A DNA stretch of 14,126 bases, taken from positions 1 through 14,126 of the forward strand of contig JBNKTK010000101.1 of assembly GCA_050298035.1 (NCBI GenBank), in the 5' to 3' direction. The first letter of the stretch is position 1, and every line of letters starts with the position of its first letter. Both the position numbers and the translations under genes were made by a program. A model generated the notes under the pieces. That model made no database searches. It was not told the DNA's origin and worked only from the letters and a program-made list of their open reading frames with translations. The stretch comes from Gaoshiqia sp050298035 (GTDB lineage Bacteria > Bacteroidota > Bacteroidia > Bacteroidales > Prolixibacteraceae). This document shows positions 7,279-12,955 of this stretch, in pieces.

Positions 7279-7474
7279 CTTCTGTGCGTGTTTTGTCGGA
7301 GGCACAGGATTAAATAACCGTTACAAAATGATATGGTTTAGAAACTGTTTAAGTTTTGTTTTTTAGAATTATTCGGATGGATTTTTTGCCTAATAAAATG
7401 AAAGGATAAAATTTCAACAGTTTCATCAAATGCAAAATATTTTTTTGACTGTCGCTTTGTTAAAAAAATCGACG

Positions 7475-7501
7475 TATATTTGTTCGTAATTTAACGAACA
7501 A
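7475..7501 (+). promoter_or_regulatory. Promoter and ArsR operator of ars module 1
   Basis: TATATTTG (7475-7482) matches the TAnnTTTG box exactly. Overlapping it is a perfect 8-bp inverted repeat, TTGTTCGT (7480-7487) and ACGAACAA (7494-7501), with a 6-nt spacer. The right arm includes the first base of the arsR ATG. Bound repressor would cover both the promoter and the start codon, the usual layout for ArsR autoregulation. The -33 element is weak (TTTG at 7456-7459, spacing 15). Confidence 0.75.
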
Positions 7502-7800
7502 TGGAAGAGCCTACAGTATTTACAGATGATCAGATTCAGGCTGCCCGCTTTGCCAAGGCAATGGGGCATCCGGTGCGCATGTATGTTCTGGAGTTGCTCA
7601 GCAAGCAAGCTTGTTGTTACAGCGGCGACTTGTCCGATATCCTTCCTATTGCAAAATCAACGCTCTCACAACATTTAAAAGAATTGAAGGACGCCGGGCT
7701 GATTCAGGGCGAGATTGAAGCGCCAAAAGTAAAGTATTGCATCAACCGCGAGAATTGGGCGAAGGCACAAGCTTTGTTTCGGAAGTTTCTGGACAGGTAA
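7501..7800 (+). CDS. arsR: ArsR/SmtB family arsenic-responsive repressor (module 1)
   Basis: A 99-aa winged-helix repressor, the normal size for ArsR. It should hold the module-1 operon off until trivalent arsenic binds. AKAMGHPVRMYVLELL (19-34) is the family N-terminal helix pair, and IAKSTLSQHLKELKDAGLI (50-68) is the helix-turn-helix. Cysteines are C38 and C39 (QACCYSGDL), aligning with the CVC metal site of plasmid R773 ArsR, and C80 (KYCINRENW) in the wing. Three thiols are what As(III) needs. It opens the operon, with a palindromic operator overlapping its start codon and a second copy of the half-sites just after its stop. It shares the C..SGD and KYC pattern with the second ArsR (12095-12433), but its recognition helix differs. 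Confidence 0.93.
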   Translation: MEEPTVFTDDQIQAARFAKAMGHPVRMYVLELLSKQACCYSGDLSDILPIAKSTLSQHLKELKDAGLIQGEIEAPKVKYCINRENWAKAQALFRKFLDR

Positions 7801-7814
7801 AAAAATTTAATCTT

Positions 7815-7845
7815 TTTGTTCGCATTTTTGCGAACTACGAACAAA
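7815..7845 (+). promoter_or_regulatory. Second ArsR box, between arsR and arsE
   Basis: The 56-nt gap holds three copies of the module-1 half-site: TTTGTTCG (7815-7822), TTGCGAAC (7828-7835) and ACGAACAAA (7837-7845). The outer pair, TTTGTTCG / CGAACAAA, is a perfect 8-bp inverted repeat. The inner pair, GTTCGCA-TTTT-TGCGAAC (7818-7835), is a perfect 7-bp hairpin. The match to the operator at 7480-7501 argues that it is a protein site and not only an RNA hairpin. A repressor here could act as a roadblock to transcription entering arsE, or control an internal promoter that I cannot identify. Confidence 0.6.
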
Positions 7846-7856
7846 TAAAAAATTGA

Positions 7857-8093
7857 ATGATGGAAATAAAAGTATTAGGGCCGGGCTGTAAAAAGTGTAA
7901 AACACTGGAAGAAGCCACCCGGAAAGCAGTTGCCGAAATGGGCATTGATGCAAACGTCACAAAAGTTGAGGACATGCTCGAAATGATGAAACTTGGCGTT
8001 CTGACAACCCCGGCGCTGGTTGTTGACGGGGAAGTCGTGTCGAAAGGGAAAGCTCTTTCTGTAAGTGAAATAAAAGAACTCTTGACCAAATAA
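7857..8093 (+). CDS. arsE: Small thioredoxin-fold protein, ArsE-type (TM0996/MTH895 family)
   Basis: A 78-aa cytosolic thioredoxin-like protein without signal or membrane segment. The redox motif is GPGCKKCKTLEEA with C11 and C14 (CxxC), and the cis-proline is P52 in LTTPALVVDGEV. The whole protein is the minimal MTH895/TM0996 glutaredoxin-like fold. In Shewanella an arsEFG set has been described in which ArsE and ArsF support reduction of nitroaromatic arsenicals and ArsG is an efflux permease; I use the names from that recollection. Here the order arsE-arsF-arsG is the same. The start could equally be the second ATG, 3 nt on; no clear ribosome site decides. The gene follows arsR by 56 nt, with an ArsR box in the gap. 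Confidence 0.85.
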   Translation: MMEIKVLGPGCKKCKTLEEATRKAVAEMGIDANVTKVEDMLEMMKLGVLTTPALVVDGEVVSKGKALSVSEIKELLTK

Positions 8094-8119
8094 CCGTTGT
8101 TGAAATAAAAAATAGAAAC

Positions 8120-8548
8120 ATGAAAAAACTAATCACACTTAGCCTGATTTTCTTTTTTGTTGGTTTAATTGGCGCCCAGGCCCAATGTTGCAACAAGTCA
8201 CTTGTCATTACTTCTCAGGGGCAATGTTGCTCCGATACCGCAAAAGTTTCGGAAGTGAAGGCTTATTATTTTCATGCTACCCGCCGGTGTGCGACATGCC
8301 AGGCTGTAGAAGAAGTAACCAAACAGGCGCTGAAGGAATTTTACGGTGATAAGATTGAATTATTGTCTGTTAACCGGGAGGAGGACAGTGCAAGTTCGCT
8401 GGTCAAAAAGTATAAAGTTGGAGGACAAACCTTGTTGTTCATTAAAGGAGACAAAGTGGTGAACCTTACGAACGATGCTTTTTTGAATGCACGGACTAAC
8501 CCGGATAAGCTGAAAGCTAAAATTAAAGCAACAATTGACTCAATGTAG
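8120..8548 (+). CDS. arsF: Exported thioredoxin-like protein, ArsF family
   Basis: A 142-aa protein of the ArsF type (named as a nitroreductase subunit of the ArsEFG set). A signal peptide covers residues 1-21 (MKKLITLSLIFFFVGLIGAQA), so the mature protein should be periplasmic; no canonical lipobox precedes C23. After it come two CC pairs, QCCNKS (C23, C24) and QCCSDT (C36, C37), then a thioredoxin-like domain with RRCATCQAVEE (C57, C60). Where thioredoxins have the cis-proline before the third strand, this protein has VGGQTLLFIKGDKV: a glutamine stands in its place. No flavin or other nitroreductase cofactor site is visible, so catalysis by ArsF alone is not evident. It starts 26 nt after arsE and ends 2 nt before arsG. 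Confidence 0.85.
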   Translation: MKKLITLSLIFFFVGLIGAQAQCCNKSLVITSQGQCCSDTAKVSEVKAYYFHATRRCATCQAVEEVTKQALKEFYGDKIELLSVNREEDSASSLVKKYKVGGQTLLFIKGDKVVNLTNDAFLNARTNPDKLKAKIKATIDSM

Positions 8549-8550
8549 CA

Positions 8551-9249
8551 ATGGAACTATTGCAACAATTTCTGGAGAATTCGGAATTACCCATCCTTTC
8601 CGCTTTTTTGCTTGGCCTGATGACTGCTGTCAGCCCTTGCCCGCTGGCAACAAATATCACGGCGATCGGGTATATCGGGAAGGATTTGACCAACCAGAGG
8701 CGGGTCTTTTTCAACGGGCTTGTCTATACGCTTGGTCGTGGAGTTTCCTATACATTGATTGGCCTATTGTTTTATGCCGGGGCCAGTCAGTTCGAATTCT
8801 CTGGCTTTTTGCAGGAATGGGGAGAAAAGTTGCTGGGGCCATTGCTGATCATTGTTGGATTGTTCATGCTGGGTGTCCTCAACCTGAAAATCCCCGGCAT
8901 TGGTTACCTGACCCAAAAGATGGAGAACAGAACCGGTCGTGGTTTTTGGGATGTTCTGCTGTTGGGGATCGTTTTTGCATTGGCATTCTGTCCGTACAGC
9001 GGTGTGCTTTACTTCGGAATGCTGATCCCCATGACAATCACCAGCGCATCCGGACTTTATCTGCCGCTGGTTTTTGCACTGGCAACAGGGCTGCCCGTCA
9101 TTGTTTTTGCATGGCTGGTCGCATTTAGCCTGGGGTCAGTCGGGCGACTGTACAACAGGGTGAAAATAGTTGAAACATGGTTCCGGAAATCGGTGGCGGT
9201 TTTGTTTATCGGGGCAGGCATCTATTACGTCTTTGTCCTTTTTGTTTGA
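8551..9249 (+). CDS. arsG: ArsG-type membrane protein, DsbD/CcdA-like (reported aromatic arsenical efflux permease)
   Basis: A 232-aa inner-membrane protein with about six helices and the DsbD/CcdA transmembrane fold. Cysteines sit at the two places characteristic of that fold: C30 in AVSPCPLATN (helix 1) and C147 in LAFCPYSGVLYFG (helix 4). In DsbD and CcdA these two form the disulfide that carries electrons across the membrane. The ArsG family has been reported as an efflux permease for reduced aromatic arsenicals. The conserved cysteine pair, with ArsE on one side and exported ArsF on the other, also fits an electron-transfer role. The gene begins 2 nt after arsF, which suggests translational coupling; the arsP-type gene starts 30 nt downstream. 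About 197 codons are also open in another frame here; the hydrophobic frame is clearly the real one. Confidence 0.87.
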   Translation: MELLQQFLENSELPILSAFLLGLMTAVSPCPLATNITAIGYIGKDLTNQRRVFFNGLVYTLGRGVSYTLIGLLFYAGASQFEFSGFLQEWGEKLLGPLLIIVGLFMLGVLNLKIPGIGYLTQKMENRTGRGFWDVLLLGIVFALAFCPYSGVLYFGMLIPMTITSASGLYLPLVFALATGLPVIVFAWLVAFSLGSVGRLYNRVKIVETWFRKSVAVLFIGAGIYYVFVLFV

Positions 9250-9279
9250 CGATCCGGAGAGAAAAATAAGATTGAAGAA

Positions 9280-10329
9280 ATGAATTTGGTGAAGAAGATA
9301 AACGTAACGAATAACGGAGGGCGGAGTTGGCTTATCCCGGTTTTAATGCTTCCGGTGTGGTTGATCTTGTATAAAAATCTTCAACCGGTATCTGATTTTG
9401 TAGTTGACCGGCTTTTCTTGTTGCCAGCTGGTACCCGTTTTACCGAATCACTTCGGTTTTTCGTTTTCGAGGTTCCCAAAGTTTTATTGTTGCTTGTCCT
9501 GATTATCTTTTTCATCGGGATTATCAAAACCTACTTTTCACCCGAGAAAACAAGAAAAATGCTCGAAGGTAAATCCTTGTTTACCGGAAATGTAATGGCA
9601 TCCTTGTTGGGCGTTGTCACCCCGTTTTGTTCCTGTTCGGCCATCCCGTTGTTCCTCGGCTTTGTTGAGGCCGGAATCCCCATCGGTGTTACGTTCTCAT
9701 TTTTAATTGCCGCCCCCATGGTGAACGAGGTTGCCCTGGTTCTGCTGATCGGTTTGTTCGGATGGAAAGTGGCACTGATCTACATTACGACAGGTTTGGT
9801 TGTTGCCATACTTTCCGGTTGGCTGATCGGAAAACTTGGCCTGGAAAAATATGTAGCCGAGTGGGTTTTTGCGGTAAAAAGTGAACAGGCTGCCGGGGAA
9901 GAGACAAGCTTGTCATTCAATGACCGGATTCGGGCCGGTTATGGGTCGGTAACGGAAATTCTTGGGAAGATTTGGATTTACATCCTGATTGGGATTGCTG
10001 TCGGGGCTGGCGCGCATGGGTTTGTCCCGGCCGATTTTATGGGCTCGCTGCTGGGAAAAGAAAACTGGTATGGCGTGCCGCTGGCCATTTTGATGGGTGT
10101 TCCCATGTACTCGAATGCGGCGGGCATCATTCCAATCGTAAGTGTGTTGATCGAAAAAGGGGTGTCGCTGGGTACGGCATTGGCTTTTATGATGTCGGTC
10201 ATCGCGTTGTCCCTGCCCGAAATCATCATTCTGAAAAAAGTACTGAAGTGGCAGTTAATTGCCGCCTTTGTAGGCATTGTTACTGCCGGGATACTGGTAG
10301 TTGGCTTTGTTTTCAATTTTTTGATGTAA
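9280..10329 (+). CDS. arsP: ArsP-type permease (PF03773/DUF318), probable organoarsenical exporter
   Basis: A 349-aa polytopic inner-membrane permease. Characterised ArsP exports trivalent organoarsenicals such as methylarsenite and reduced roxarsone; related members are named Cu/Zn efflux permeases. The hallmark is TPFCSCSAIPLFLGFVEAG (114-132) with C117 and C119, likely metalloid ligands. The second half repeats the pattern as GVPMYSNAAGIIPIVSVLIEKG, where the cysteines are replaced by MYS, so the protein is an internal duplication with an asymmetric thiol site. About eight to ten helices are visible, with a cytosolic loop near 200-222. The neighbours (arsR, arsE, arsF, arsG) make an arsenical the likely substrate; copper or zinc remains possible. 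Confidence 0.85.
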   Translation: MNLVKKINVTNNGGRSWLIPVLMLPVWLILYKNLQPVSDFVVDRLFLLPAGTRFTESLRFFVFEVPKVLLLLVLIIFFIGIIKTYFSPEKTRKMLEGKSLFTGNVMASLLGVVTPFCSCSAIPLFLGFVEAGIPIGVTFSFLIAAPMVNEVALVLLIGLFGWKVALIYITTGLVVAILSGWLIGKLGLEKYVAEWVFAVKSEQAAGEETSLSFNDRIRAGYGSVTEILGKIWIYILIGIAVGAGAHGFVPADFMGSLLGKENWYGVPLAILMGVPMYSNAAGIIPIVSVLIEKGVSLGTALAFMMSVIALSLPEIIILKKVLKWQLIAAFVGIVTAGILVVGFVFNFLM

Positions 10330-10379
10330 GAAGAAGACATCATTTTTGTCCTGAAACCTATTCTTAAAAACCAAATAGC

Positions 10380-11153
10380 ATGAAGACAAAATCACTCGGG
10401 TTTATTGGCGGCGGGAGAATCACACGGATTTTCCTGCAAGCATTTCAAAACAGGCAAATCGAATTTGATGAGATCACGGTTTGCGATACCAACGAAAATG
10501 TCCTCACTTCTCTGAAAAATCAGTTCCCAAATATCGAAACATGTTTGTCTGCTGAATTGCCTGCCCGGAAGGAGATGGTTTTTATTGCCCTGCATCCGCC
10601 GGTGATCATGGAAACCCTTGAAGCAATAAAAGGAGTTATCCGTTCCGGGGCAGTTGTCGTTTCGCTGGCCCCTAAAATTACCCTCGAAAAGCTTTCGGCA
10701 AAACTTGGTGTAGCGAATGTTGCCCGGATGATCCCCAATGCGACATCGTTTATAAATGAAGGCTACAATCCGGTTTGTTTTTCGGCGACTATTGAACCGT
10801 CGGCAAAAGATGAGCTATTGAATGTTGTGCAGGCGCTAGGGAAAAACTTTGAGGTTGACGAGCGAAAACTGGAAAGCTACGCGCTGGTTTCGGCCATGCT
10901 GCCAACTTATTTTTGGTTTCAGTGGAACGAGCTGCAGGAAATCGGGAAGGAGATGGGACTGGATGAGACGGAAACAAAAGAGGCGCTCGCGGAAACGCTT
11001 CAGGCAGCCAATCACTTGTTTTTCAATTCGGGCATGAGTACTTCTGACGTGATTGACCTGATTCCGGTCAAGCCAATTGCAGAGCATGAAGACGAAATCA
11101 GGCAATGTTTCAGGAACAAATTATTGCCATTGTTCGAAAAAATCAGACCTTAA
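10380..11153 (+). CDS. Pyrroline-5-carboxylate-reductase-like NAD(P)-binding oxidoreductase, divergent
   Basis: A 257-aa protein with the ProC two-domain plan. The Rossmann start is LGFIGGGRITR (6-16), with TVCD (D36) ending strand 2. RMIPNATSFINEGYN (116-130) matches the ProC RVMPNTP...GEG segment. The C-terminal half is the helical dimer domain. Key ProC features are changed. The AVKPQ loop reads ALHPPVI (70-76), the SGSGPA turn reads SAMLPTYFWF (171-180), and the SPGGTT substrate loop near the C-terminus is missing (IPVKPIAEHE at 228-237). The coenzyme fold is kept but the P5C site is not, so I do not call it proC. It is the last gene of module 1, 50 nt after the arsP-type gene and before a terminator. 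Reduction of an arsenical or of a related metabolite is possible but unproven. Confidence 0.8.
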   Translation: MKTKSLGFIGGGRITRIFLQAFQNRQIEFDEITVCDTNENVLTSLKNQFPNIETCLSAELPARKEMVFIALHPPVIMETLEAIKGVIRSGAVVVSLAPKITLEKLSAKLGVANVARMIPNATSFINEGYNPVCFSATIEPSAKDELLNVVQALGKNFEVDERKLESYALVSAMLPTYFWFQWNELQEIGKEMGLDETETKEALAETLQAANHLFFNSGMSTSDVIDLIPVKPIAEHEDEIRQCFRNKLLPLFEKIRP

Positions 11154-11218
11154 AAAGTTTGTGCCTTTCAGCCCGAATACCAAAACAGTTACTATCGGAT
11201 TGTATAAGCTTAAAAAAT

Positions 11219-11246
11219 CAGAGGCTGCCCAAAAAGACAGCCTCTG
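11219..11246. terminator. Bidirectional terminator between module 1 and satP
   Basis: CAGAGGCTG (11219-11227) and CAGCCTCTG (11238-11246) form a perfect 9-bp stem with a 10-nt loop. Ts follow on the plus strand (TTTCTT) and a six-T run follows on the minus strand, so it can end both the module-1 transcript and satP, which converge here. Confidence 0.9.
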
Positions 11247-11271
11247 TTTCTTATTATTGTTGTTCTCCGAT

Positions 11272-11841
11272 TTAGCGTTTGCTGATCAGCGGTTTTCCCG
11301 ACTTCAACAGTTCGCGTCCGGCCAGTTCATTTAAAATGATGGAAGCCATCATGTACCAGGCTGCCAGTGCGCAAACAATTAAAACATAGGCCGCGGCAAT
11401 ATTCAGTGCCGGGAATCCGAAGTGCCCGAAGTCGAGCAAAATGAAGCCCAGCAAAAGGGTGGTAAAAGTTACAGCCATGGCTGTGTGGATGAACAGTGAG
11501 CCAATCCAGAAGATGGCCGTGATCAAAGTCCAAGCAACCAGGTAAAAACCTATGTCGGTTCCGGTTGACGGATAAACCTGGAAGTTGTTCAGGAGCCAGA
11601 TAATCCCGAGGCCAATCCAAAAGGCGCCGTAACTTGTGAAAGCGGCAAAGCCAAAATTGTTGCCTGTTTTTTGTTCCATCAGCCCGGCGATTAATTGTGC
11701 CAGTCCGCCAAAAAGAAAGCCCATCGAAACAATTGGTCCAAGTCCGCAAATTCCAAGGTTATGAAACTGAAGAAGAAGGGTTGTCAGTCCGAAGCCTGCC
11801 AGCCCGACAACAGCCGGATTGCCTAATTTTGTGTTGTGCAT
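11272..11841 (-). CDS. satP: Acetate/succinate transporter, GPR1/FUN34/YaaH (AceTr) family
   Basis: A 189-aa inner-membrane protein with six hydrophobic helices, the normal size for SatP/YaaH, which takes up acetate and succinate with protons or acts as an acetate channel. The family motif NPAVVGL lies at 8-14 (NPAPLGL in E. coli), followed by AGFGLTTLLLQFHNLG. A conserved polar stretch, FGFAAFTSYGAFW, lies at about 63-75. It is a single-gene unit transcribed against both ars modules: its own -7 box is at 11881-11874, and it ends at the bidirectional terminator. Nothing links it to arsenic by sequence; the position between the modules may be accidental. Confidence 0.9.
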   Translation of the reverse strand: MHNTKLGNPAVVGLAGFGLTTLLLQFHNLGICGLGPIVSMGFLFGGLAQLIAGLMEQKTGNNFGFAAFTSYGAFWIGLGIIWLLNNFQVYPSTGTDIGFYLVAWTLITAIFWIGSLFIHTAMAVTFTTLLLGFILLDFGHFGFPALNIAAAYVLIVCALAAWYMMASIILNELAGRELLKSGKPLISKR

Positions 11842-11873
11842 ATGTAAATAATTTAGGTTGGTAAATCAGTACG

Positions 11874-11881
11874 CAAAAATA
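11874..11881 (-). promoter_or_regulatory. Candidate -7 box for satP
   Basis: The minus strand reads TATTTTTG, a perfect TAnnTTTG box, about 33 nt before the satP start. The upstream sequence has only a weak -33 (TTTTC about 22 nt before it). Confidence 0.55.
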
Positions 11882-12037
11882 GGGATTAAATCCTGTTGAA
11901 AACAGCCGCAATATTAAGATATCTTTAAGCTGTTAAGTTTCGAATAAATCAATGCAAATCTTTATCCCAGAGTCGGTTTGTTGTTTCATTATATGGGCTT
12001 GGTTGGTCTCTTTCTCATTTTAATTAGAATTTAATGT

Positions 12038-12077
12038 CGTATTTATACGTCATGCGATATTGTGACGTATTTTTACG
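12038..12077 (+). promoter_or_regulatory. Candidate ArsR operator pair of ars module 2
   Basis: Two copies of CGTATTTWTACG lie at 12038-12049 and 12066-12077, 28 nt apart centre to centre. Each is itself an inverted repeat (CGTAT-TT-ATACG; CGTA-TTTT-TACG). TATTTTTA within the second copy is one base off the TAnnTTTG box, so the site may overlap the promoter. The half-site differs completely from the TTGTTCG half-site of module 1. Confidence 0.6.
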
Positions 12078-12094
12078 CCAAAATAAATTGCAAG

Positions 12095-12433
12095 ATGACT
12101 CAAGCAAAAATTGAACTTTTCTCCGAAGAATTGCAGTTGGCTGCCGGCTATTTCAAAGCCTTGTCGCACCCGGCCCGTTTGGCCATTCTGAAATACCTGG
12201 CCGAATCAAGGGTTTGCATATCCGGCGATATTTCAAACGAACTTCCTTTGGGGCGCACAACTGTAAATCAGCATTTAAAAGAGTTGAAAGACATGGGGAT
12301 CATAAAAGGACAGATTTCAGGAACGAATGTGAAATATTGTCTTTGCCCCGATAAAATAAATAAGCTAAAAAATGTACTCACGGAATTTCTGGGTGAAATT
12401 GAACTTCCCGAAGGCTTTTCCTGTGAGGGATAA
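12095..12433 (+). CDS. arsR: ArsR/SmtB family arsenic-responsive repressor (module 2)
   Basis: A 112-aa winged-helix repressor that should control arsC and acr3. AALSHPARL-type helix: FKALSHPARLAILKYL (20-35). The helix-turn-helix is LGRTTVNQHLKELKDMGII (52-70). Cysteines are C41 (RVCISGD), C82 and C84 (KYCLCPDK) and C110 near the C-terminus, so three to four thiols are available for As(III). A GTG at 12062 opens the same frame 11 codons earlier. I choose the ATG at 12095 because the upstream extension lies in the operator repeat and lacks family similarity. The next gene, arsC, starts 96 nt downstream, after a heptamer-repeat stretch. Confidence 0.92.
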   Translation: MTQAKIELFSEELQLAAGYFKALSHPARLAILKYLAESRVCISGDISNELPLGRTTVNQHLKELKDMGIIKGQISGTNVKYCLCPDKINKLKNVLTEFLGEIELPEGFSCEG

Positions 12434-12471
12434 TTATTCCAAAATCCAATCCAGATACTATCGGTACCAGA

Positions 12472-12527
12472 ATCCAGTATCTAGCATCTGGTATCCAGTA
12501 TCGAGTATCCAGAATCAAATATCAAAA
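12472..12527 (+). repeat. Heptanucleotide tandem repeat (ATCNRGT) ending at the arsC start
   Basis: Eight consecutive 7-nt units each begin with ATC, at 12472, 12479, 12486, 12493, 12500, 12507, 12514 and 12521. The consensus is ATCNRGT, decaying to A-rich in the last two units. The ATG of arsC follows after two more As. Less regular ATCCAGAT-like words precede it from 12449. It fills the arsR-arsC gap and the leader of arsC. There is no stop-free reading that suggests coding. Confidence 0.8.
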
Positions 12528-12529
12528 AA

Positions 12530-12955
12530 ATGAAAGTATTAATTCTTTGTACAGGCAATAGTTGCCGTAGCCAAATGGCACATGGTTTTCTTCAATCGTT
12601 TGATCCCAATATCACTGTTTGCTCTGCGGGCACCGAGGCTTCAGGAAAGCTGAACTCGAAAGCGGTTCAGGTAATGAAAGAAGCCGGGATCGATATCAGT
12701 CACCATACTTCAGACTCGGTTTCGAAATATTTGGGTGAAGAGTGGGATTATGTGATTACCGTTTGCGGAGGAGCGAATGAAAGTTGCCCGGCATTTATGG
12801 GTAAAGTGAAACATCGTTTGCACATTGGTTTCGACGATCCTTCTCACGCAGTCGGTTCCGATGAGTTTATCATGAGCGAGTTTTACCGTGTTCGCGATGA
12901 AATAAAACAAGGTTTTTACGATTTCTATCTGAAAAATATTAAAAATGAGCAATAA
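12530..12955 (+). CDS. arsC: Arsenate reductase, thioredoxin-coupled (LMW-PTP type ArsC)
   Basis: Cytosolic enzyme that reduces arsenate to arsenite through a three-cysteine relay and is recycled by thioredoxin. At 141 aa it matches the Staphylococcus/Bacillus ArsC type. The phosphatase-like loop CTGNSCRS gives C7 and R13 (CX5R). The relay cysteines are C79 and C86 in VCGGANESCP, spaced like C82 and C89 of S. aureus ArsC. The acid is in FDDPS (102-104 region). All three catalytic cysteines are intact. It overlaps acr3 by 11 nt, so arsenite made here is handed to an exporter translated from the same message. A phosphotyrosine phosphatase is excluded by the relay cysteines. Confidence 0.95.
   Translation: MKVLILCTGNSCRSQMAHGFLQSFDPNITVCSAGTEASGKLNSKAVQVMKEAGIDISHHTSDSVSKYLGEEWDYVITVCGGANESCPAFMGKVKHRLHIGFDDPSHAVGSDEFIMSEFYRVRDEIKQGFYDFYLKNIKNEQ

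Noticed and set aside
8535..9128. 197-codon open frame overlapping arsG
   Set aside because: It is the shifted reading of a GC-richer membrane gene. The composition is rich in Cys, Trp and Arg with no fold, while the arsG frame has clear helices and conserved cysteines.
10380..11153. Calling the last module-1 gene proC
   Set aside because: The ProC substrate loop and the SGSGPA turn are missing, so the proline-synthesis function is not supported.
12062..12094. GTG start adding 11 residues to the second ArsR
   Set aside because: These bases form one of the two operator repeats, and the extra residues match nothing in the family. The ATG at 12095 gives a normal ArsR.
12449..12527. CRISPR-like repeats
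   Set aside because: The units are 7 nt, contiguous and without spacers, and no cas gene is present.
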